The notes under the pieces were generated by a model. It had not been told where the DNA came from and made no database searches. It saw only the letters and a list, made by a program, of their open reading frames with translations. Both the position numbers and the translations under genes were made by a program. A stretch of 7,655 nucleotides of DNA from Gemmatimonadota bacterium (GTDB lineage Bacteria; Latescibacterota; UBA2968; UBA8231), in contig VXZF01000359.1 in NCBI GenBank assembly GCA_009845645.1, positions 1 through 7,655 of the forward strand. Reading direction: 5' to 3'. Positions 1 through 6,577 of the stretch are shown one piece after another. Position 1 is the first letter of the stretch. Each line of letters opens with the position of its first letter.

Positions 1-57
1 GTATAAGTACAGGTTATAAATTGACCACTTCTTCGTCTCTCGTTCTATCAACCTTGC

Positions 58-66
58 AAAGGAGGG
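58..66 (+). promoter_or_regulatory. Strong Shine-Dalgarno site that sets a TTG start
   Basis: AAAGGAGGG is close to a full match to the anti-Shine-Dalgarno sequence. It lies 5 bases before TTG at 72-74. It decides the start of the first gene: the frame is open further upstream to a TTG at 21, but that codon has no ribosome binding site, and starting there would put 17 extra residues before an otherwise clean signal peptide. Confidence 0.85.
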
Positions 67-71
67 TTCCC

Positions 72-974
72 TTGAAGAGACTAAGCCTTCTAGCCTTGGT
101 TGCGGTGATGGCCGCTTCGGCTGCTTTCGCGCACCAAGCTAACTATTTCATGCCGCAGATTCCCAACCCCGACAACATGGTCGTTGACGGCAACGACGAC
201 GACTGGGGCTGGATTGATCCGGCTTTTGCCATCAACCCCGACACCATGTTCGAGATTCTCGGTAGTGAGTGGCCCCCGGCCAAAGACGACTGGGACTGCA
301 TTCTCTACGTGGCTTGGAGTTCGTCCCCCGACAATTCGCTGTACTACTTTGCTCGGGTTACCGATGACTCGCTGGGCCTTTTCGTCGAGAACCCCCAGGA
401 GTATTGGAAGGACGACTCGCTGGAAATCATCGTTGATGCCGACCACTCGAGTGAGAACTTCAACGAGACCGAGATGACCTCCGGCCAGCAGTACGGTATC
501 CGCGTTCTGCCCGCCGCTGGTCAGAAGGACACTTGGATCTTCAACGTGCCGCAGGAGAGCATTCTGTGGTCCACCGAGCGTCCTTGGTTCGTCTATGAGT
601 GGACCCTCGATCCGCCGGATGCCCGTCCGATGGAGCAGCCCGCTGGTAGCTCGGTGACCTATACCTACGAGGTCAAGCAGGCTGTGTGGACCTTCCACGA
701 CAAGACGGGTCCCGATGGCAGCGCCCGTCACAACTTTGCCTCCGATCAGATCATCGGTCTGACCTTCCAGTTTGACGAGACCGAGAATCCCGAGGTGGGC
801 CGCGAGAAGCAGCCGGGCACGACGCCGGTTAACGGCGCGTTCCAGGACAACTCGAACGGTTCGGACTTCATCACAGTGGAGACCGAAGGCGCTACGGGTG
901 GTACTGGCGGCGTGACGGATACGGCAGTTGAGGCCGATAGCTGGGGTCGGATCAAAAGCTACATGGTCCAATAA
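72..974 (+). CDS. Secreted CBM9/DOMON-like domain protein
   Basis: A 300-residue exported protein. The TTG start is chosen for the strong ribosome binding site 5 bases upstream and because it gives a clean signal peptide: basic MKR, hydrophobic core, cleavage after AAFA at residue 20. The mature part looks like a carbohydrate-binding family 9 / DOMON-type beta-sandwich. VVDGNDDDW (37-45) opens the domain, a YYFARVTDDS strand follows (91-100), and the WKDDSLEIIVDAD signature lies at 112-124. Family knowledge suggests sugar or heme/cytochrome-type ligand binding. No CXXCH or conserved Met/His pair is obvious, so carbohydrate or surface binding is the better guess. The last 35 residues are a Gly/Thr-rich linker and a tail with SWGRIK at 290-295. 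A 119-base gap with hairpins separates it from the next gene, so it may be transcribed apart. The domain family is moderately sure; the ligand is unknown. Confidence 0.82.
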   Translation: MKRLSLLALVAVMAASAAFAHQANYFMPQIPNPDNMVVDGNDDDWGWIDPAFAINPDTMFEILGSEWPPAKDDWDCILYVAWSSSPDNSLYYFARVTDDSLGLFVENPQEYWKDDSLEIIVDADHSSENFNETEMTSGQQYGIRVLPAAGQKDTWIFNVPQESILWSTERPWFVYEWTLDPPDARPMEQPAGSSVTYTYEVKQAVWTFHDKTGPDGSARHNFASDQIIGLTFQFDETENPEVGREKQPGTTPVNGAFQDNSNGSDFITVETEGATGGTGGVTDTAVEADSWGRIKSYMVQ

Positions 975-982
975 GGCGCACC

Positions 983-999
983 CTAGCATTTTCTGCTAG
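983..999. repeat. Short inverted repeat (6-bp stem, 5-base loop)
   Basis: CTAGCA (983-988) is the exact reverse complement of TGCTAG (994-999), around a TTTTC loop. It begins 8 bases after the stop codon of the CBM9-like gene. No T-run follows, so it is not a standard intrinsic terminator. It could form the 3' end of that mRNA together with the two hairpins after it. Confidence 0.5.
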
Positions 1000-1001
1000 A
1001 T

Positions 1002-1014
1002 CGCACATTGTGCG
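1002..1014. repeat. Short inverted repeat (5-bp stem, 3-base loop)
   Basis: CGCAC (1002-1006) and GTGCG (1010-1014) are reverse complements around ATT. The adjoining TGCGCA (1011-1016) is itself a palindrome. This could be a small RNA hairpin or a protein-binding dyad. It is the second of three inverted repeats lying one after another in the 975-1093 gap. Confidence 0.4.
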
Positions 1015-1019
1015 CAATC

Positions 1020-1057
1020 GATAAAGAGAGGTGGAGGCGACTTCATCTCTCTTTATC
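1020..1057 (+). other. 17-bp RNA hairpin with GCGA tetraloop in 5' leader of the lipoprotein operon
   Basis: The arms 1020-1036 and 1041-1057 pair along 17 positions around a GCGA loop (1037-1040), which is a GNRA tetraloop. The outer 11 pairs (GATAAAGAGAG with CTCTCTTTATC) are perfect. The inner six include two G-U wobbles (1031/1046 and 1034/1043), which favours an RNA structure over a DNA site. The 3' arm is pyrimidine-rich but no clean T-run follows it, so termination is possible but not typical. GAGGCGA (1034-1040) can instead pair with TCGCCTC (1060-1066), so two exclusive folds exist. The lipoprotein start at 1094 is 36 bases downstream of the hairpin. Confidence 0.6.
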
Positions 1058-1093
1058 TATCGCCTCTGTATCGCTTTCAGGAAGGCATTCTCA

Positions 1094-1840
1094 ATGAGGA
1101 TACGGAACATCGCAACGAGCGGGCTTTTGTCGGCTCTTTATCTGTTCACGCTTGTCGGGTGCATCTCACAGGTGGGGCTGCGGCGCTTTGCAACGTTTCC
1201 CGAGCCAGTTCCGCAACAAGACGAGGCCATGACCGTCCTCGACGACGGCGCGATTGTCTATGCCAAGGATCGCTTGGAGATCTCGCTACAGGTGTTGGAT
1301 GACGGATTCCTCAACCGCCAGTTCGCGGCCGATTCAAGGAAGGGCGCTGAATCGACCAATCCATACACGTATGGCAATTGGAAGCCCTGGGGCCAAGACT
1401 GGACTCCAGAGCGCTTTACCGTGGTCTTGCTGAAGGTCAAAAACTACGAGTATCCCAAGGTTTTCATCGACCCTAAGGCACTCGTGATCACTACGTCGAA
1501 CAACCGAGTGTACAATGCGCTCGACGGCGGGCAGCTCGAAGATCACTTCAGCCCGTATCTGCGGGCTTACGCCGGTAACCAGCGGCGGCAGTTTGAGGCT
1601 ACCACCGACCTGCTTAGACGCACTGTCTATCCGCCTGACATAATCTTTTCCGGTCAAGAGGAAGTCGGGTATATCGTCTTTCCGGTTTTGGACCGAGACG
1701 TGAGCAACTTCACCGTCAACGTGCCGGACATGGCCGTGCGTTTCGACTACAAGGGCGAACCGGTAGAGACCATCGACTTAGCATTTAAGTTCCAACGCGA
1801 AGTTTACTACGCTCTTCATCCCCGTGCGGAGACGCCGTAA
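1094..1840 (+). CDS. Small envelope lipoprotein with a predicted Ig-like beta-sandwich
   Basis: A 248-residue lipoprotein. The start is ATG at 1094, with AGGAAGG (1079-1085) 8 bases upstream; an in-frame GTG at 1031 lies inside a hairpin, has no ribosome binding site, and is rejected. The leader MRIRN plus a hydrophobic stretch ends in a good lipobox LVGC (20-23), with Cys23 the lipidated residue. The +2 residue is Ile, not the Asp retention signal known from E. coli, so an outer-membrane location is plausible. Residues 30-107 are variable and include an aromatic NWKPWGQDW patch. From about 108 to 235 alternating hydrophobic strands (FTVVLLKVKN, GYIVFPVLD) look like an Ig-type beta-sandwich of the DUF4352 kind; this is a weak resemblance, not an identification. 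No catalytic motif is visible. Its stop overlaps the next start as TAATG, so the two are probably translationally coupled and made together. Confidence 0.85.
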   Translation: MRIRNIATSGLLSALYLFTLVGCISQVGLRRFATFPEPVPQQDEAMTVLDDGAIVYAKDRLEISLQVLDDGFLNRQFAADSRKGAESTNPYTYGNWKPWGQDWTPERFTVVLLKVKNYEYPKVFIDPKALVITTSNNRVYNALDGGQLEDHFSPYLRAYAGNQRRQFEATTDLLRRTVYPPDIIFSGQEEVGYIVFPVLDRDVSNFTVNVPDMAVRFDYKGEPVETIDLAFKFQREVYYALHPRAETP

Positions 1841-3807
1841 TGAATCGAGGGATGGCGGCCCGTATTGCAGTCCTGTTGTGCGCCTCGTGCGCTTGGGCCC
1901 CGTGGCTTGCTGCGGACGAATGGGTGCTTGGGGGCGGCGGTGGATTGCCGTGGGGCGATCTCGTCCAGGTTCGCGCCCAGATCGACGACCAAAGTAGCCC
2001 CGGCGCGATTCAGATTCGCGGCTTTACGCCTGACGAAAACATCATTACCACCCTCTCTTGGGCCTACGGCAAGCCCAACGACTTGGTCAGCGAAGGCAAT
2101 GCGGCGCTGTGGGATAATACGGCGGCTAGGAATTCCATTTCGCTGTCGATCGTCGATGGCGACGACACCACAAGCACTGCAGATCTCTTTAAAACCGCTG
2201 GCGTCGATCAAGACGGGCGCACCTTCTTTTTGGATATGGGCTCGCGCGTGCCAGCCGATAGCTTGGTCTTCTTTCCCCGGCAAGAAGGGACCTACGCCAA
2301 CGGTAAGCCCTTTAGCGACGACTTTGTTCGCAAGCACCGGATTTCTGTCAGCGATGGGCTGACGTACGTGAACGAACAGCCGCTCTTCACCTTACTGCGT
2401 GACGTCCCGGTGAACCCCAACAGCGTGTTCACCATGAAATTTCCCCAGCAGTTCATTCGCTTTATTCAGTTGCGCGTGGGGTCGCGGAGTCCCTTTGAGA
2501 TTGCCGAATTTGAACTCTACGGCAACGGCTTCGTGCCACGAGCCACGTACCGAAGCCAAGTTATCGACTTGGGCGAGGTCTCCAACTACGGCACCATATC
2601 TTGGGCTCAGCGTGCGCTGGAACTGGTAGAAGGTGAGTTGATCGAGTTGCCGAATCTGGGTCAGACCTCGGTCGCGGTGCGCATGAAGACGGGCCAGGAT
2701 GACAGCCCGCTGGTTCACTTTCAAAAGGTTGTTGACGACGAAACGCGAGCCGTCAGCCAAGAAGTGGTCTCGGAAGCGGATTACAACAAGCTGCCCTCGG
2801 GCGAGAAAGGCGATATTGAGGACGATGCTGATAACTGGAGTCCTTGGTCATTGCCACTCGAATCCGGGCAATTGATTCCGCTGCCCAGTCCGCGTCCCTA
2901 TTTTCAGCTCCAGATCATCATGGAGAGCCAATCCGTGACGCAGACGGTGCGCATTGACTCGTTGCGGATTGAACACTCGCTGCCCCCGGCTGCTGCAGTC
3001 GTTGGCGAAATCTCCTTGGCTGACGAGCCCAACCCACCGGCCGACATCGGCGTAATCGACAAAGATGACGCCGTTGTGCTGCCGAGCATTGACGGGGGCG
3101 AAGAGGTGCTCTTTGCCTATGACGTGCGAGCCATAATAAACAACAACCAGAACGGCTTTGATGCTTTGCGCATTGACACGCCGACGCCAGCGCGCTTTGT
3201 CGGCCTGCAAATGGGCGATCCGCTCGAACCCGTGGAGCCAGATCGCGTGAGTGTGGGCGATAGAAGCCTCGAAGTGATTTTCACTAGCAATAAGATCACT
3301 TTTGACAACAATGTGCCGCTGCGCGTGCTCTTTGAAGGATCGACCGTCGTGTTCGGCACGATTTTCACTGGCACGGTCTGGGATACCCAGTCCGATATTC
3401 TCGGTCAGCCCGTGCTTGAAGGCGATGCCAATTTCGACGTCAGCACCAACTCGTTGCGCGTGGCTCTGACCCAGCAGTCCGTGGGCGAAATCGTCCGTGC
3501 TATAGAGTTTAATCCTTCGGTCTTCACGCCTAATGGAGATGGCATCAACGACCATATCGCCATCAAGTACACTGTAATTCAGATTTCCGAGCCTAAGCCC
3601 ATTGAGGTGGCCATTTACGACTTGGCGGGGCGGCTGGTGCGCGTACTGGCCGACCGCGAACAGCCTGGGGGAATTTACACCGAGATGTGGGATGGGCGGA
3701 GTGATGCAGACGAGGCCGTGCCTCCGGGTAGTTACGTGGTCTCGCTCTCAGTTGATAGCGGGATCGGCAACTTCAGGCGAGTCGGCGTCGTCGGCGTGGC
3801 CTATTAG
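1840..3807 (+). CDS. Exported discoidin-like protein with FlgD/CHU_C-type C-terminal Ig domain
   Basis: A 655-residue exported protein. The ATG overlaps the preceding stop by one base, with GGAG (1828-1831) 8 bases upstream. A signal peptide covers about residues 1-25 (ending WLAA before DEW). A galactose-binding, discoidin-like fold is likely at about 105-228: VDGDD (105-109), FFLDMGSRVP (129-138), and the closing FEIAEFELYG (219-228). A second beta-rich region (232-380) starts with a YRSQVIDLG strand, then VRMKTG (280-285), WSPWS (333-337) and VRIDSLRIEH (370-379). The C-terminal domain from F557 is FlgD/CHU_C-like: TPNGDGIND (563-571), then AIYDLAGRLVR, MWDGR and a PPGSYVVSLS strand. In FCB bacteria such domains often end secreted surface proteins and resemble type A sorting domains; the role here is inferred. 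The barrel gene follows 62 bases later. No enzyme site is seen; binding or a structural role is likely. Confidence 0.88.
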   Translation: MNRGMAARIAVLLCASCAWAPWLAADEWVLGGGGGLPWGDLVQVRAQIDDQSSPGAIQIRGFTPDENIITTLSWAYGKPNDLVSEGNAALWDNTAARNSISLSIVDGDDTTSTADLFKTAGVDQDGRTFFLDMGSRVPADSLVFFPRQEGTYANGKPFSDDFVRKHRISVSDGLTYVNEQPLFTLLRDVPVNPNSVFTMKFPQQFIRFIQLRVGSRSPFEIAEFELYGNGFVPRATYRSQVIDLGEVSNYGTISWAQRALELVEGELIELPNLGQTSVAVRMKTGQDDSPLVHFQKVVDDETRAVSQEVVSEADYNKLPSGEKGDIEDDADNWSPWSLPLESGQLIPLPSPRPYFQLQIIMESQSVTQTVRIDSLRIEHSLPPAAAVVGEISLADEPNPPADIGVIDKDDAVVLPSIDGGEEVLFAYDVRAIINNNQNGFDALRIDTPTPARFVGLQMGDPLEPVEPDRVSVGDRSLEVIFTSNKITFDNNVPLRVLFEGSTVVFGTIFTGTVWDTQSDILGQPVLEGDANFDVSTNSLRVALTQQSVGEIVRAIEFNPSVFTPNGDGINDHIAIKYTVIQISEPKPIEVAIYDLAGRLVRVLADREQPGGIYTEMWDGRSDADEAVPPGSYVVSLSVDSGIGNFRRVGVVGVAY

Positions 3808-3820
3808 TTGATAGTTGGAT

Positions 3821-3834
3821 ATGGTGCATGGTGC
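3821..3834. repeat. Tandem ATGGTGC heptamer
   Basis: ATGGTGC occurs twice head to tail (3821-3827, 3828-3834) in the 62-base gap before the barrel gene. The second copy supplies an in-frame ATG at 3828 that could be taken as the start, but no ribosome binding site precedes it. No function is evident. Confidence 0.4.
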
Positions 3835-3855
3835 TTGACCGGCAAAAATTAAAAA

Positions 3856-3861
3856 GGGAGG
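3856..3861 (+). promoter_or_regulatory. Shine-Dalgarno site that sets a GTG start
   Basis: GGGAGG within an A-rich stretch lies 8 bases before GTG at 3870-3872. It favours GTG over the in-frame ATG at 3828, because the latter would place the charged stretch DRQKLKRED in front of the signal peptide and has no ribosome binding site. Confidence 0.75.
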
Positions 3862-3869
3862 ATTCCAGC

Positions 3870-6500
3870 GTGAGGTGCATGCTCTACGCAGCAGTTGTCA
3901 CAGCCGGCGTCGCACTCCTATGCGATGCAGCTTTTGCCCAACGGGTCGGCTTTCTGACCGGACGCGAACCGCGTGGTGTGGATGTCTATGATATGGCGAT
4001 GACGCCAGCACAGCGAAAGTGGCAATATCCGCAAAGCCTATACCACTTCTATCGGTGGACCGGCGAGGAATACAGCAATTACGCCCGCCAAAACTACGAG
4101 CGCTACGTATCTACTGAGCTTGAAGGCTTTCGCACATACGACCTCTACGGGAACTACATCACTCGTGGTTTCGAGGTGTACAACTGGTCCATGGACAGTC
4201 CAGTGACTTCGGGCAGTACGGTGCGTAAGGGGCCTAAGTACAGAGGTTGGTTTCAAAGTTTGATCGTCTCGTCAATGTCTAAGGGGCAGTTTTATTCCTC
4301 AATGACCATTGGCGAGGCCCTGCGCACCACCCTGACGCCGCTGACTTTTTCCAAGCCAGCTTTCAATGGGGCGCAGTGGGACTTTGCCGCCGATAAGTAC
4401 CAGATGACACTCTTGGCGTCGCGCTTGGCCTCCCCGGGCTCAGCCGTGCAGTTTGAAAATTCACTCGGCCAGATATTGGGCGACATGACCAATCTCTTCG
4501 GCGTGCACTCCAAGGTGCAGCTCGGGGATTTTTCCAAGCTGGGCTTTACGTATTTGAACATTGCCAACTTCTCCACGGGTCGCAAGCTCGGCGACAACTC
4601 GCTCAAAGGCGTGTTGACTGAGGCCCAAAACGGCGGCAACGTTGAGACGATCGTCCTGAGGCTCTCGGACGATTCGCCCGAAGACGGCGTAGGCGGTGCT
4701 CAGCTTTTTGCTGAGCGCATTATAATCAACGGAGTTGATCATCCCGAAATCGTCCCCTCGCCGCGCGGTGGTGTGCGGCGCGCCGGCGTCATTGAGGCCA
4801 ATGGGGCGGAGACGTTGGAGCTGACCTACAATATTGCCCGCGACTTCCGCCAACAGCCCGATGACGAGATCACCACGTTTCAGGAGATCAGCGAGATCGA
4901 GTTCGAGTTGGTCATCGCTAATGACTATCGGATCGAAATCACCTCTAACCTCCAAGTCAATGCCCAAGGCGAGCCCGTGTTCTTGGAGGTCGAGCGCGCC
5001 CATGGCAACGTCAGCGATGGCTCTAACCAGCGCTTCATCCGCTTTGAATATGGCCTGCCCACCGGCAAGGATATCATCGGCTTTAACTTTGATGTAGACG
5101 ATATCAAGGGCTTCAATATGCGCTCGGAGCTTGCTTTTAGTCGGGCGTTTCGCCGCTTTCCCAACCAGAACTTCCAAGAGCACGCCCTCGCTCAAGACGA
5201 TGGCATGGCCTACTACATCACGGCCTCGCAGGACGCTTATCCGTTTTTCGCGTATGGGGAATTCTACCGTCTGGAGCCTGAGTACCAGACCAATGCGTTT
5301 ATCTCGGATGCGCGGGGTTTCATCGAATACGAACACCCAGAGCGCTATTCTTTTGAGGCGGTTGACGACAACGACGACCAAGATCGCTTTGCCGACTGGA
5401 AGCGCCTGTGGCAAAACGGCGACAATGCCTTTGGCGAATCGCCTTTTGGTACCGGTGGCCAAGCCGACCCGCAGGTTTTTCCTGGGCACGACGAGAACTC
5501 GGACTTCATCTCGGACTTTAATCAAAACGACAATAGCCAGCCGGATTTCGCCGAGCCATTCCTGCGCTATAATGTCGATCCACCCGAGTTCCTCTTTGGC
5601 GTTGACATGAACAACAATAACGTCATTGATCGCTTTGAGAACGATACGTTCGCCGACTACCCCTACCGACACGACCGAGATGGCTACAACGTGTACGGGG
5701 GCGTTCACTTGACCGAAGCCATCAAGGCGACGGTGGGCTACTCCACGGCCGACGAGATTAGTTCCAAGCGCAGCGCGCAGATGAGCTATGCAGTAGTCAC
5801 GGGCGAGTGGAAATGGCCGGGCATTGAGGCTCGGGCTTTCCAATATGCTCGCTCGGTCCAAGACGACATCGAAGACGATGTGATCCAATGGGTCGATCCA
5901 GATGGATTTCGCGAAACCATTGACCCGCTGATCGCCCAAGACACCTTTGTCTGGACCGGCTATCTGACGTTCGATTACCTGCGCCTTAAAAACCTGAACA
6001 TCTACAACAAGGTGAAGTACGACTGGTTCAGTCAGCGCGGCGAGCAGGCCGAAGTCAAAGACAACCGCCTCTTCTTTGGCGCGATCAACAAGGTGGATTA
6101 TCCGCTACCGATTACCGACAACCTGTCTTTTTGGCCGCGCTATAAGAGCGTGTATCGCAAGATCAACCCGACCTTTAGCACTGACCTCGACATCACCGAG
6201 TGGTCGCAGTTTTACATGCTGACCTCGAAGTACTTCATCCTGCCCGGGACCTTTATTGAATACGGCGTCGAGTTGAATCTCTTCCGCAATCTTGAAGAGC
6301 GCCCGGAGATCCTGCCACCTGGATACGTCGATGACTTTACGGGTTCGGTGCTGGCCTTACAGCTTTCCAACAGGTCGGCGTACCTCGGTTATTCGCTGAC
6401 CATGAATACGGGCTTTCGCTGGGAGCGCCGGGCTTTTGCCGAGGCGACCGAAACTAACTCTCTGCTCTTCATTCGGGTTTTCGCAGGCCTCCAAGACTAG
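3870..6500 (+). CDS. Large putative outer-membrane beta-barrel protein with Ca-binding-type loops
   Basis: An 876-residue exported protein, family not recognised. With the GTG start the leader is MRCMLY, a hydrophobic core, and cleavage after AAFA at residue 23. The first ~255 mature residues are rich in Tyr, Phe and Trp with amphipathic strands. Residues about 259-375 look like an inserted soluble beta-domain (begins near LRLSDDSPEDG at 263). From about 400 to the end aromatic strands resume (SELAFSRAF, GVHLTEAIKATVGY, LTFDYLRLKN, GYSLTMNTGFRW, LLFIRVFAG), as in an outer-membrane barrel. The terminal residue is Asp, not the usual aromatic, although an aromatic strand ends five residues earlier. 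Between strands lie acidic loops of calcium-binding type: 499-507, 541-554, and a full EF-hand pattern at 579-590 (DMNNNNVIDRFE). It is the last gene of the probable operon, with a terminator 25 bases after its stop. A pore, translocon or surface anchor role is inferred from fold and neighbours. It is far shorter than the T9SS translocon SprA. Confidence 0.85.
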   Translation: MRCMLYAAVVTAGVALLCDAAFAQRVGFLTGREPRGVDVYDMAMTPAQRKWQYPQSLYHFYRWTGEEYSNYARQNYERYVSTELEGFRTYDLYGNYITRGFEVYNWSMDSPVTSGSTVRKGPKYRGWFQSLIVSSMSKGQFYSSMTIGEALRTTLTPLTFSKPAFNGAQWDFAADKYQMTLLASRLASPGSAVQFENSLGQILGDMTNLFGVHSKVQLGDFSKLGFTYLNIANFSTGRKLGDNSLKGVLTEAQNGGNVETIVLRLSDDSPEDGVGGAQLFAERIIINGVDHPEIVPSPRGGVRRAGVIEANGAETLELTYNIARDFRQQPDDEITTFQEISEIEFELVIANDYRIEITSNLQVNAQGEPVFLEVERAHGNVSDGSNQRFIRFEYGLPTGKDIIGFNFDVDDIKGFNMRSELAFSRAFRRFPNQNFQEHALAQDDGMAYYITASQDAYPFFAYGEFYRLEPEYQTNAFISDARGFIEYEHPERYSFEAVDDNDDQDRFADWKRLWQNGDNAFGESPFGTGGQADPQVFPGHDENSDFISDFNQNDNSQPDFAEPFLRYNVDPPEFLFGVDMNNNNVIDRFENDTFADYPYRHDRDGYNVYGGVHLTEAIKATVGYSTADEISSKRSAQMSYAVVTGEWKWPGIEARAFQYARSVQDDIEDDVIQWVDPDGFRETIDPLIAQDTFVWTGYLTFDYLRLKNLNIYNKVKYDWFSQRGEQAEVKDNRLFFGAINKVDYPLPITDNLSFWPRYKSVYRKINPTFSTDLDITEWSQFYMLTSKYFILPGTFIEYGVELNLFRNLEERPEILPPGYVDDFTGSVLALQLSNRSAYLGYSLTMNTGFRWERRAFAEATETNSLLFIRVFAGLQD

Positions 6501-6524
6501 GAGCTGCTATTTCTCTGTGGATCC

Positions 6525-6564
6525 AAAGCGCCCGGCGTTCTCTAGCGGAGATGCCGGGCGCTTT
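6525..6564. terminator. Strong GC-rich hairpin terminator after the barrel gene
   Basis: AAAGCGCCCGGC (6525-6536) and GCCGGGCGCTTT (6553-6564) are perfect 12-bp reverse complements around a 16-base loop. TCTC (6539-6542) and GAGA (6548-6551) can extend the stem inside the loop. A-rich and T-rich ends flank the GC core, so it could act on either strand, although the T-run is only three bases. It begins 25 bases after the barrel stop and ends 13 bases before the next start, which fits the end of the upstream operon. Confidence 0.8.
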
Positions 6565-6577
6565 ACTGCCTAACAAC

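Noticed and set aside
15..51. Promoter-like TATAAA (15-20) and TTGACC (21-26) before the first gene
   Set aside because: A -35 box for TATAAA would lie outside the window. TTGACC has no good -10 at 16-18 bases, and the best candidate (TATCAA at 46-51) would start transcription on the Shine-Dalgarno site.
90..989. 299-codon minus-strand frame opposite the CBM9-like gene
   Set aside because: The plus-strand gene has a strong Shine-Dalgarno site, signal peptide and domain motifs. The antisense product is low in aromatic residues and shows no family features, so it is a codon-usage shadow.
1840..1900. Lipobox-like Cys17 in the leader of the discoidin protein
   Set aside because: The residues before it (CAS) lack the aliphatic -3 position, and a standard signal peptidase I site near residue 25 fits better.
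4461..5939. 492-codon open frame on the minus strand opposite the barrel gene
   Set aside because: It is the mirror of a strongly coding plus-strand gene: Asp/Asn codons read backwards give its Val/Ile/Leu-rich product. It has no ribosome binding site, signal peptide or recognisable domain.
6551..6577. Earlier in-frame ATG at 6551 for the TPR gene
   Set aside because: It lies inside the terminator hairpin, and the GCGGAG before it has no spacing to the ATG. It would also put extra residues before the leader peptide.
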